DNA from: Morinoia aosen
Taxonomy: Eukaryota; Arthropoda; Malacostraca; Amphipoda; Talitridae
DNA: 64,000 nucleotides
Direction: 5' to 3'
Assembly: GCA_030386875.1 (NCBI GenBank)
Contig: CM059569.1
Coordinates: 45,237,842 to 45,301,841 of the forward strand
Below are positions 34,859-45,065 of the stretch, in pieces; position 1 is the stretch's first letter, and every line of letters starts with the position of its first letter. The position numbers and the translations under genes were made by a program. A model generated the notes under the pieces. The model was not told the DNA's origin and searched no databases. It worked only from the letters and a program-made list of their open reading frames with translations.

Positions 34859-35094
34859 TCATAATTTCAGCTGTCACACAGCGTGCAGACTGCCAGCTCA
34901 CCACCGCTCACCTCGGGCCCCGGCGGCGACAAAAGCATGCGCTGCTTTTCATTTAGTTGGAGATTGCGGGCCGGCGTGAGCCGTATTTTAGGGAGCTGAT
35001 CTTTCCGGCTTACATTACCGGCGCAGCTCGCGTTACCTGTTAACTGAACGGCGCTCTGATGGATGGCGGCTCCTCGCTAGCGCAGAGTCTTCGT

Positions 35095-35625
35095 AGCGAG
35101 TATTTATGTTCGTATTCGTGCTCGTATTTGAACTCGTATTCGTGCTCGTATTTGAACTCGTATTCGTGCTCGTATTTGAGCTGGTGTTCGTGCTTGCATG
35201 CGTACGAGTGTTCGTGCTTGCATTTGAGCTGGTGTTCGTGCTTGCATGCGTACGAGTGCTCGTGCTTGCATTTGAGCTGGTGTTCGTGCTTGCATGCGTA
35301 CGAGTGTTCGTGCTCGTATTTGAGCTGGTGTTCGTGCTTGCATGCGTACGAGTGTTTGTGCTCGCATTTGAGCTGGTGATCGTGCTTGCATGCGTACGAG
35401 TGTTCGTGCGTGTATCCGTGCTCGTATTCGTACGTGTATTCGTGCTCGTATCCGTGTTCGCATGCATGCGATTGTTCGTGCTTGTATTCGTGCTCCCAAA
35501 CCTACTAGCATTCGTACTCCCATTCGTGCTTACATTTGTGTTTGTATGCGTGCTCGTATACCTGCGTGCATTCGTGCTCCTATTCCTGCATGTATTCGTA
35601 CGTGTATTCGTACCCGCATTCGTGC
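35095..35625. repeat. 6/24/48-bp nested tandem array
   Basis: Built from hexamer-like GTGCTCGTATTC words. Between about 35165 and 35405 two 24-bp types (TTCGTGCTTGCATTTGAGCT GGTG and TTCGTGCTTGCATGCGTACG AGTG) alternate as a 48-bp unit. All periods are multiples of three, so long frames stay open on both strands (190 codons plus, 239 codons minus, the latter Asn/Thr/Ser-rich). I do not call these as genes. Confidence 0.95.
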
Positions 35626-35759
35626 TCGCAGCGCCTTCAGGAGCAGCTCGTATCTGCCACGCGAATTCTTCGCCGTGAAAAAGCGTGTTTTTCGGATGAA
35701 TTTGATTACACGTTAGCTCATCCAACGTGCCACAGCTGCTGCTAGCACACACTTACAGC

Positions 35760-36535
35760 AGCCTCCAGTCAAGCAGGTACTCTTTTAAAGCACTCTAGGC
35801 GGGTTAAGAATTGTGGCCTGCTTCATCCGCTAATCGTAATAAGAATTGACTGCTAACAAGAATTTTTGGTAATCAGAATTGAAATTCTTTTTTTCGGCCA
35901 GCTTCACCTCTTCCCCATGGAAAGACGCCGAATATGTAATTCTGAGCTCTGACATGCGATTGTCAGCATCAAAAACAAAAGTTCTTAAAACAACTGAAAA
36001 ACTTAAGAACTTCTCAAATAAAGACAACTGGTAAGGTATAAAAGCATTGATGAAATATTTCTATTTAAAAATTTTTCGAAGGAAATTGAGCAGAAACAAA
36101 ATTTCCTGCTTTCGTGCGTATACGATGCTCACACCGTATTCATGGATTGTGCGGGTATGTAGGTGCGCGTGTCTCTGACTTGATTGCTAATATTGATGAT
36201 CAAATTTTCACTGTTGTTCATAAGTGGACGAACAGACTTAACTAGATACTTCAAATACTTTGCGGATCACTTGAACAAGTAATTAAAAATGCCTATTGTA
36301 ATTCATTTAAAATAACAAATTAAGTTATCTTTTAAGAAATTCGTAAAATTAAATTCTTTGATTACGTTATTCGGAAAAAACGATGTTTAGAGACTTCGTT
36401 GCTGTCCCATATTCTACGAGTACAGTCCCTCCAGCGCTTCCACAAGAAGACTATTCTTCCTTGACAAGTTCAGATGATTCATTCATTTCACATAGCTAGT
36501 CGCGTGTCCGGTGACTGAATTCCCACAAATGTTAA
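35760..36535. other. Unassigned AT-rich sequence
   Basis: No array, inverted repeat or supported exon was found. Confidence 0.45.
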
Positions 36536-36544
36536 ATTCTTGGA

Positions 36545-36803
36545 TCATCAATTTCAGTCCTCTAACCAAGGGCTACTTGGAGCCCTGTAGCACCACCCGA
36601 ATGACGACAAATTTTCTGAGCAATCCCCTCAAAAGTTCAGTTCTTAAGAAAGTTCATTTCACTCCTCTTGCCACAGACTAAGTAAATAAAGCCCTGTAAC
36701 AGCACCCGAGTGGTGATGAACTGCATGACCAAAATCCTTAAAAATTTCAGTTCCAAGGAAAGTTTATTTCCCTCTCACTCCCCTGACCAAATGAAGCCTG
36801 ACC
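36545..36803. repeat. ~120-bp tandem duplication
   Basis: Two diverged copies, with AGCCCTGTAGCACCACCCGA / AGCCCTGTAACAGCACCCGA, TTCAGTTC and AGAAAGTTCATTTC / GGAAAGTTTATTTC in the same order. Confidence 0.85.
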
Positions 36804-36806
36804 AAA

Positions 36807-36872
36807 TGAAGACAGCGTCATAATTTGGGTGCAGTTATACAAAACTGCACCCAAGTTATGACGCTGTCTTCA
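36807..36872. repeat. Near-perfect 30-bp hairpin
   Basis: The left arm 36807-36836 (TGAAGACAGCGTCATAATTT then GGGTGCAGTT) and the right arm 36843-36872 are complementary at 29 of 30 positions. The single difference is a G-U pair if transcribed, and the loop is only 6 nt (ATACAA). Pairing stops sharply at both outer ends. The sequence is too long and too perfect for chance. It could be a recent foldback or template-switch inversion, or a hairpin RNA. It is shorter than a usual animal pre-miRNA stem-loop but close to the range. Confidence 0.85.
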
Positions 36873-37364
36873 ACTGCGACTGCGCAGAGCTGCGGTACGC
36901 ACATTATCAAGTGCCGGTCAACTCAAAGCTCTGCTGCGATGTTAAAACAAGCGATCAAGTCTATTTGGACTCAGCAACTTGATGAACTCTCGGCACGCTT
37001 CACAAGTCATTTCTCGCGGTCCACATGAAAGTATGGTAATGAGGTCGTGAAAATAGTGAAATGAAGTTTGACGTGCTTGTTTCATTCTTGTCTCTGCCCA
37101 AATCTTATAATTTGAGATTCTCATTGTATCTCAGGATTTACGTTTCAGAGCGTGTTATTTGTGAGCCAGATTTTAGGCACAATCCTGAACGGCCATTACG
37201 CTGGACAGAGGTGCTCAGTTTATTTCTGTTAATTTTAGTTCAAGCTCACTTTATTTGGGAAAATTCATTTGGTTAAATCCCAGTTTCATTAGAACTGTAT
37301 TTCATGCTCATCATTGTCACATAATAATTTCATTAATCCATAAACCCCGCGATCACATCCATTT

Positions 37365-37862
37365 AGCGTTTAGATTCCAGAACAGGTATCATAAACATAC
37401 ATTTCGAAGCTCATTTTTTCGAGTTCTTCACAGTCACAATGAATTACGTCAATCACAGTGCTTAAAAATGATCTACCAGAGTCACAATATTCAAAATTTG
37501 GAACCTCAGATGTTGAGATGTCTGCCTTTCTTCTGACAACGCAGCATTTGGGCATCTCAACTGACGTACTCAACATTTTTGAGTCCTTCACGATCACAAT
37601 AAAGTACGCCAATCATAGCACTGCACAATTACCCGTATTTGCTGCCGTCGATGCTGAGATGTATGCCTTCCTTCTGAGCACGCAGCATTTAGGCAACCCA
37701 ACTGGCTGGCGTATTTAACACTTTCGAGTCCGTCACAACGCCGATATAGTTCGCCAATCACAATACTACACAATTTTCCGTACTTGCAGCCGTCGATGCC
37801 GAGATGTATGCTTCCTTCTGAGCACGCAGCATTCGGGCAATCCGACTGGCGTGTGGGTGTCG
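37365..37862. repeat. ~150-bp tandem repeat, three copies
   Basis: Units begin near 37418, 37579 and 37724 with TCGAGT(T/C)CTTCAC..TCACAAT..TACGYCAATCA. Each continues with GATGYYGAGATGTMTGC, TTCTGA..ACGCAGCATT and GGGCA. They are diverged, with the later two more alike. Confidence 0.9.
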
Positions 37863-38585
37863 TAAGTCATTGGCAGGGACGATTGTGTGTTTTCACAAGC
37901 CGTGCCCGATATGAGGCGCGGTCTCTGGTTTTACTTGAGACGGGCGGCGGACTACAGAGGCGCCTTGTGGCCCCTGACCAGCGCTCTGATTTGAGACCGT
38001 GGCTCTGATATCATTGAGACGAATGAGAGAAAAATAGATTCGCCAGGATCTATTAGCTGTTTGGATTGGACCATGAAAGAAAGTATTCATGGGTTTGGGT
38101 GTGTTATGTCTGCTAGATGGCATTGGAGTGAAGCATAAACAACACTCCTCGCTCTCCCTCCTACACCTCCCCCAAAAGCTTACTCATCGGGCTCTCTGTC
38201 TCCCTCTCATACACACACCGCGGTTTTCATTCCTTTTCCCGCTCTGCCGTCTAATCTGCGGCGCGCCGTTTGATATCAGTGAGTCAAATTTCTAATAATT
38301 AGCTCACGCATGTCCTGTAATTACATAAAGTCCTTCAAGTTTATGAGCCCAAAGATTTCAGATGACCCAAAGATTTAAAAAAAGACCCTCAGGTTTACTG
38401 TGAATCTTTTTCTATCGTAGTTTTTTTCCAGTTCATTAGCCAGAACGGCAATAAGTTGAATTACACAAATCTTTGGATTGTACGAGAGGATTCGGATTTA
38501 AATTCTATATTTCATGGTTGTAGCATTCCCCTTTTCGTTATGAGATTACACTGTTAAGTTTCTGTTGTGCATTGCTGATAATATA
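37863..38585. other. Unassigned sequence
   Basis: A GC-richer first part (37890-38010) and pyrimidine-rich 38140-38260. No exon with paired splice sites could be supported. Confidence 0.4.
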
Positions 38586-39085
38586 ACGCACTTCGAGGTT
38601 AGGGTGCTGCGTGGTTATAACGCTTCGTAACTATCGGCTTCATTACTACAGATCTGCATAGGTGCAATAATATTCTTCGCTATTGAAGTGCGTCAGTGTT
38701 TCGGGGTTATAATTCTTCGCGGTTGCCGGGCTTCGTAGAAAGAGCGTTGAGCAAAAAAGCATTTCATCGTTGCATTACATTGAAGCATATAAACACGTAA
38801 TTACGGGCCGTTAGAGCTGCAATTTTTCGGCATTACAGTTTTCCGAGGTTACAATTCTCCGCAGTTCCCATGACTTGTGATAAGATAGTTGGACAAACAC
38901 AACATTTCAACGTAGCAGTACATCGCGACAAATAAGCGCGTAGTTACGGGTCTTTATAGTTGAATTCTTTCGCTATTACAGTGTTTCAGGGTTATAATTC
39001 TCCGCGGTTCCCGTGCATAGCAAATAAAGAGTTGGGCAAACATAGCCTTTCATCGTTGAAACGAATAAAAGCGTTTCACGGTTGT
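38586..39085. repeat. ~130-bp tandem repeat, three to four copies
   Basis: Recurring GTTATAATTCTTCGCGGTT, TTTCATCGTTG/TTTCAACGTAG, AAGCGCGTAGTTACGGG and CATTACAG in constant order. Strongly diverged. Confidence 0.8.
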
Positions 39086-39430
39086 GCCGAGCGCCTCGTA
39101 GACGACACCACGTCAAGTGGCCCCAGCGTTCGCTGCAGGTCAGGCACCCAGGAGAGCGAGGGCCCCCATAAAGGGTACCAGTGGGGCACGTAATGCATGG
39201 CGCGTGTATTTATCTCAAGCTTTGCGAGCAGTTAAGTCAAGTGGCTGGTCGGTGCACGGCTGTTGCACGCAAAAGTCATGTGCGAGCAGTGGACCACTTG
39301 GACCTATCGCGCTGACGTTCGCCAGAGCTCGAGCCACTATCGCGGGCAACCCGCGATTGCAGCAGAGCTTTTGCTGGGCGGCACTGCTCACTGGCCAGAG
39401 TTCGGGTACGGCCCTAAGCTGCTTATGGTG
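39086..39430. other. GC-rich block, no gene recognised
   Basis: GC-richer than the surroundings, with overlapping open frames of 77-104 codons in two plus frames. There is no conserved motif and no convincing splice site. It could be a decayed gene fragment or repeat. Confidence 0.35.
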
Positions 39431-39464
39431 AACCTGTCGCTTGTTGCAATTAAAATTATTGCTT

Positions 39465-39640
39465 TAAATAACTGTATTTCTTTGAATTTTAGTGAGTTTT
39501 AATTTTTAAACTTGAATCATACATATTTAAGTTAACGGACTTTTTCTTTACAATGGATTGCAGTTTTTCTGTGAATTTTAACGAGTTTTAATTTATAAAC
39601 TTGAATCACTCATATTTGAGTTGACGGAATTTTTTTTTAA
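39465..39640. repeat. ~100-bp tandem duplication
   Basis: Two copies, with GAATTTTAGTGAGTTTTAAT / GAATTTTAACGAGTTTTAAT and AAACTTGAATCA..CATATTTRAGTT. Confidence 0.9.
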
Positions 39641-40595
39641 AGGATCCGTCCCTCCTAAAATGATTTGAACCAATTTACTGGGGTCTTGAAGCAGCCGTGC
39701 CGAGATTGATGTTTTAAATGATAAAACATTACACTAGGAAAGTTAATCCGATTGGTGGGACAAACTTGTTTCTTCACAACTTACATGCAGTCTAAGCTCT
39801 CTACCAGTCTTATGAGCTTATTGAACATTTTCCCTTCCTTTTGCATTTTCTTGTGTTGCGAGGTAATTTCAGAATATGTTTGCCATGGGCGCAGTTAGGG
39901 ATAAATTGAATTATTTGAACAACTACGTTCATGGGAATTACCGGAAGTTAAGCATTCAACGAGAAAGCGAAAATTAATCAAAAAGTCAAACATTCAGTTG
40001 TTCATTTCCATGAAAATTCCTAATGTCCAGATACAGTCGTGGTCCGAACATGACAACAACAGCGGTGATTGATATGATCCACTTTTTTTGTAAGCGTACA
40101 GCGTATATTCTGGGTCTTTTGATACCCAATTCTCATACCTGATGGTGGAATGCGTGTGCGCATCACCATGTTATCCCGTATTTTGTTTCTTGAGTTGCTG
40201 TTATTGATGCTGTGTAGACGCTTGATCCTACTCACCTCGAATTTGTGTATAATTCGTTGCCTATTGTTAAAAGCGTTTGGTCTACAACGAAGAATATGTT
40301 TCTCAGAAACAATAGTGAAATTTTGAAAAGTCACAGGTCCTATACTGTGTGGGCAAACACTCTCAATGCTTTCCTCAGAAGTAAAATTCTACTTTCCACT
40401 CAAATTTCATCAGCTCATGCACATGTTTATGTTCCCTGAACCTTCTTTATAATTATCTAAGTTCCTTAAAATCATTTCTATAACCCTATTTATCCATGTA
40501 CCTCAAAATTTTATACCTTTTCCCTATTTGTCCGGATGTATGATTTCCTCATCAATTTAAATACGTTGTAACCTTATTTGACACCCTGTTTAGGC
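39641..40595. other. Unassigned sequence
   Basis: No array or exon was recognised. The 104-codon minus-strand ORF at 40020-40334 has no recognisable motif. Confidence 0.45.
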
Positions 40596-41010
40596 ACATC
40601 ATTTAATCACATGCCTTTTCCCCATACTATTTTCCCATATAGGCTTATACCCCACAACCCAATACCATTTCCATTAATTTATGCTAATTCCTAAGCATGT
40701 GTTTTTTTCCCCCTCAAGGAGCATATCTCACAGCCCCACACCTTGCTTTCACTTATGTTTTTTCCTCCTTAGGTATTTCTTTCCTAATCTTAGCGCATAA
40801 TTCACAACCCCACACCTTGCCCTCACTTATGCCTGTTCCTCCCTCTGCATTATTTTCCCTTTCTACACTGTAGGTGTATAACTCACAACCCATGTATTTT
40901 CCATCATTTATGTCTGATCCTCCCTATGTATCATTTTCCCCATCTAGGCGCATAACTCACAACCCTAGTCCTGGCCCTCACTTATGCCCTTTCTTATATC
41001 TAATATTGCA
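40596..41010. repeat. ~80-bp pyrimidine-rich tandem repeat
   Basis: Four to five diverged copies with GCATAACTCACAACCCCACA, CCTTGCCCTCACTTATG and TTTTCCYCCTTAGG. Confidence 0.85.
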
Positions 41011-41144
41011 ACGCATTTTTACACTTAGAGCCAGATGCTTCTTCCCTCTCTTGCTCGACAACCTCGGTACCTGCAGCTTTGCTTTCTTGAGTAGCAGCAG
41101 GGCAGAGTCAAGCTACGCCTCCAAGCTAAAGAAGTCATGCAGGA

Positions 41145-41400
41145 CTGACCTGCCAGATCGGTCTGATGCAATTATGGCGAATGCTTTCTCAAGTTTCCTT
41201 AAAGCGTTTTGCCCTTTTTAATTTTACTAGTTCCCCAAACATGTCTAACAAGGCACTTTATATGAAGCATCTATTAAAATTATTAAGACACTAAGCTTGG
41301 TGGATGTTCTGCCAGATCGGTCTGACGCAATTTTGACGAATGTTTTCTCAAGTTCTCCCAAAGCACTCTGCCCATTTAAATTTTCCTAGGAACGCTTGCC
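41145..41400. repeat. ~165-bp tandem duplication
   Basis: Two copies of CCAGATCGGTCTGAYGCAAT followed by TCTCAAGTT and AAAGC..TGCCC, starting near 41151 and 41313. Confidence 0.85.
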
Positions 41401-42054
41401 CAACGTGTCTACGAAGGGTGTAGCTATTCATAGTGAAACTGCTTGGCAGAAAAAATATTCTTAATAAGCTTCTTAATGTGACGCATCTATAAGAATTTCT
41501 CACTGAGATGCTAAGCATGGTACGTGTCCGAAGACCCTAAGCAAGTTAAACATGGTCATCTTATTCGTCAAACATCCACGGTACGCTTAAGCCGCTAATA
41601 ATGATATTTCTACCTAAGACGTCATGGAACTTCTAAAACGTTGAGCACAGCACACTTAGTATATTAAAAATGACACTCTCGTTAGAAACTCATACCAGGA
41701 TTCTCCAAACGCGTCAAAGTAAAAGTTTAAAACAATTTAATCAATTTTTTATCATAAGCAATACAGTAATTGATAGAATCTCATGTAAGTCTAGTACAAT
41801 GGACACATTTGAGCACAGCTACTTGTTCAATATAGCCCGTAAAATGCGTTCATGAAATATATGAGGGTCGATTCGTCAAAATGAGATGAGCGTCGCCAAT
41901 TGACAGGCGCAATGGAGGCCGGTCAAGTCGCGTTATTTGAGGCTGCGATATTTAGAGAGAGCGCGACGTCAGCAGCGCTCAGAATACCGCGGTCATAACG
42001 CCGTGTCACGGCCGTGCCAACCCTCGCCGCTCCCATCATCGCCGCCCCTCGCTG
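41401..42054. other. Unassigned sequence upstream of the 36-bp array
   Basis: AT-rich to about 41920, then GC- and CpG-rich (41930-42055) up to the first array unit. No promoter element can be identified with confidence. Confidence 0.4.
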
Positions 42055-42057
42055 CGT

Positions 42058-42950
42058 GTGTGTGCCCTCACTTCTTGTGTTGTGCTCCTCTGCTTGTGTG
42101 CCCTCACTTCTTGTGTTGTGCTCCTCTGTTTATGTGCCCTCACTTCTTGTGTTGTGCTCCTCTGCTTGTGTGCCCTCACTTCTTGTGTTGTGCTCCTCTG
42201 CTTGTGTGCCCTCACTTCTTGTGTTGTGCTCCTCTGTTTATGTGCCCTCACTTTTTATGTTGTGCTCCTCTGCTTGTGTGCCCTCACTTCTTGTGTTGTG
42301 CTCCTCTGCTTGTGTGCCCTCACTTCTTGTGTTGTGCTCCTCTGCTTGTATACCCTCACTTCTTGTGTTGTGCCCCTCTGTTTGTGTGCCCTCACTTCTT
42401 GTGTTGTGCTCCTGTGCTTGTGTGCCCTCACTTCTTGTGTTGTGCTCCTCTGTTTGTGTGCCCTCACTTCTTGTGTTGTGCTCCTCTGCTTGTATACCCT
42501 CACTTCTTGTGTTGTGCCCCTCTGTTTGTGTGCCCTCACTTCTTGTGTTGTGCTCCTGTGCTTGTGTGCCCTCACTTCTTGTGTTGTGCTCCTCTGTTTG
42601 TGTGCCCTCACTTCTTGTGTTGTGCTCCTGTGCTTGTGTGCCCTCACTTCTTGTGTTGTGCTCCTCTGTTTGTGTGCCCTCACTTCTTGTGTTGTGCTCC
42701 TGTGCTTGTGTGCCCTCACTTCTTGTGTTGTGCTCCTGTGCTTGTGTGCCCTCACTTCTTGTGTTGTGCTCCTCTGTTTGTGTGCCCTCACTTCTTGTGT
42801 TGTGCTCCTGTGCTTGTGTGCCCTCACTTCTTGTGTTGTGCTCCTCTGTTTGTGTGCCCTCACTTCTTGTGTTGTGCTCCTCTGCTTGTGTGCCCTCACT
42901 TCTTGTGTTGTGCTCCTCTGCTTGTGTGCCCTCACTTCTTGCCCTCTGTG
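42058..42950. repeat. 36-bp minisatellite
   Basis: About 25 copies of a 36-bp unit (TGTGCCCTCACTTCTTGTGT then TGTGCTCCTCTGCTTG). Variation is confined to a few positions (CTCTG/CTGTG/CCCTG and CTTG/TTTG/TTTA). Variant types alternate in runs, and a ~144-bp block with GTATACCC recurs (42350 and 42490). Because 36 is a multiple of three and the unit lacks stops in five frames, three plus frames (up to 402 codons) and two minus frames stay open together. No single frame is preferred by conservation, so no gene is called. Confidence 0.97.
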
Positions 42951-43105
42951 TAGCCATACTCGTACTTCTCTGCTTGTGTTTGTGTATGTCCTCACTTCTT
43001 GCCCTCAGCGTAGCCTAGCCTCTACGTATGTGTACCCTCACTTATACCCTCTCTGTGTGTGTTTGTGTGCACACTCACTTCATGCCCTCTGTGTAGCCGT
43101 ACCTC
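42951..43105. repeat. Decayed fringe of the 36-bp array
   Basis: Diverged units such as CCTCACTTCTTGCCCTCAGC and TGTGTGCACACTCACTTCA continue the array. An AATAAA at 43128 follows by chance or as a cryptic poly(A) signal. Confidence 0.7.
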
Positions 43106-44790
43106 TAGCTGCGTGTGTTACCTCAGCAATAAAAGACCTTTGGGACTTATATATTTCGTGCCCAGTTAGCTTGTTTCGGTGCCCATACCTTTATCGTCAT
43201 TTCATCTTGGCCTCTTCTTCTTATTCTTCATCCTACCTTGCTGGTTCTGTGTGCGGGGCTTCCTAAGTGGGAACAGACCTTGTGCATAGATTCCACGTTT
43301 TCCAGTTAAAACTTGAATGGTCTTTTCTCTTTGCTCTTTTGCGATCGCCTTTCTGGCGACTAGAGAATCTTAAACTAATCAATAATAGTCACGAAATAAT
43401 CTGTGTGTTTGAGTGCGCGTGTGCATAATCAACTTGTAGGGCTTTGCTATGCTCTCGATCATATTAGAGTCTGCAGGCATTCAGAAATGCACATTGTCTG
43501 AGCAGAGGCTTAGTCTAAATTCATCGAAACAAAATGGTTATCCCAAAGTCAACTGAGCAAATTTTATTTTTATGAAACACAGCATGTGATCATTTTCCTT
43601 TCATATTTTTAAATTAGTTCGTAATTTTTATTGCTGAATTATAATTTTACATTGTAGAATAAGTTTTTTCTGCCTCACCTAAAGTAATATTGACCATGAT
43701 CAGACGAGGCCAAATACATTGCCAATATTTTGTGTTTTTTTTATTTTACCTTCACCGTGACAACTTGAACCAAGAGCCATACCTGAATGTCTCTACCCTT
43801 TAAAATAATTCCAATGCTACAAAAAGTGAACCGAGGCCTATAATTACTCAGAGTCAGAGAGAGACTTGATGTTCATCGAGGATTTTCGCGCGATATGCAT
43901 ATTATTTCGTAGCCCTCATCATGTACGGCGAAATCTGCTGCTGTCTTCATCCGCTTCGTGTTTCCAAGGAAATTAGCTTCCATCAGCAACACCGAATATC
44001 TTCGATATTTGCCAAACTTTGCTCTCGAGTTTGAAAATAAATAACTTCCTTAAGTGAAGGTTTTCTTGTTTTGCCTCTTTTGGTTTCTCTCTCTATACGT
44101 ATCTACTTCACTTGAGAGCGATCAAAGTATTCGCTTTTTAAGCGGGGTTCTTTGCATCACTATAGATACATTTTTCAGATTACGTTGTTTTTATATGCTG
44201 ACTCTGGCATATTTGCAGACAGTATCAGGCAGTGCCAACTTAGGCACTAAAATATTGTGGGAATTACTATTCTGACACAGCAATTCAAACCGCGGTTATC
44301 TACAAAATGTTGCTTCATTTTTTTAACTTTAAGAGGCACATAATGCATTTTACAATAACAGAATCATGGACGCATTTCATTTATCTATTTTTCATGCCTT
44401 CTGACTAAACAAATACTCTGTATTGAAGCTCCCCTTGCTTCGTTATTTCTCCATTCATTTCATAACCGACGCATAGATTTACCAGCTCACCAGACGCGTC
44501 AGCAGCAGCCGTAATTCGTACAGTTCGCGCACATTAGGCACCCATAGAAATAGAAACTCAAAATAACAGCACCGCCTCTCGATTTGTTAACAAATAATCG
44601 AGGGTTGTGGCAGCGTAGGGAGGGTAACTCTTGTGTACGTTTGTGGCGCCAAGAGTGGCTGTGTCAGCACTTCTGCTCGTTCCGTTTCTTGGCCAATGTG
44701 GGTATGGTCGATGTGTGAGTAGAGAACCGTGGTGCAACTCCCCTAATATTGCGCCTCTCTCACCCAGCTCTCATCATTGTTCGTGTGGGT
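43106..44790. other. Unassigned sequence
   Basis: AT-rich. A 73-codon frame at 44054-44275 is hydrophobic with no clear start. No gene could be supported. Confidence 0.45.
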
Positions 44791-44794
44791 GGTT

Positions 44795-45065
44795 CTTGAT
44801 CTTCATTGTTCACACGAATCGTTCTCGATGTCCATTGTTTAGACGAGTGGATCTCGATGTCCATTGTTTACACGAATGGTTCTCGATGTCCATTGTTTGC
44901 ACGAATGGTTCTTGATGTCCATTGTTTGCACGAATGGTTCTTGATGTCCATTGTTTGCAAGAATGGTTCCCAACGTCCATTGTTTGCGCAAATGGTTCTT
45001 GATGTCCGTTGTTTACGTGAACGGTACTTGATGTTCATTATTTTCGGGAATGAATCTAAATAAGT
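44795..45065. repeat. 30-bp tandem array
   Basis: Eight to nine copies of a 30-bp unit (ATGGTTCTTGATGTCCATTG then TTTGCACGA). The 5' copies have GAGTGGATCTCGATG and the 3' copies decay. The period is a multiple of three, so two plus frames are open, but neither is a credible protein. Confidence 0.95.

Noticed and set aside
41937-43266. Plus-strand ORFs of 338, 334 and 402 codons and minus-strand ORFs of 239 and 246 codons
   Set aside because: They come from the 36-bp array, whose period is a multiple of three. No frame shows preferential conservation, and the 402-codon frame just runs on into unrelated flank.
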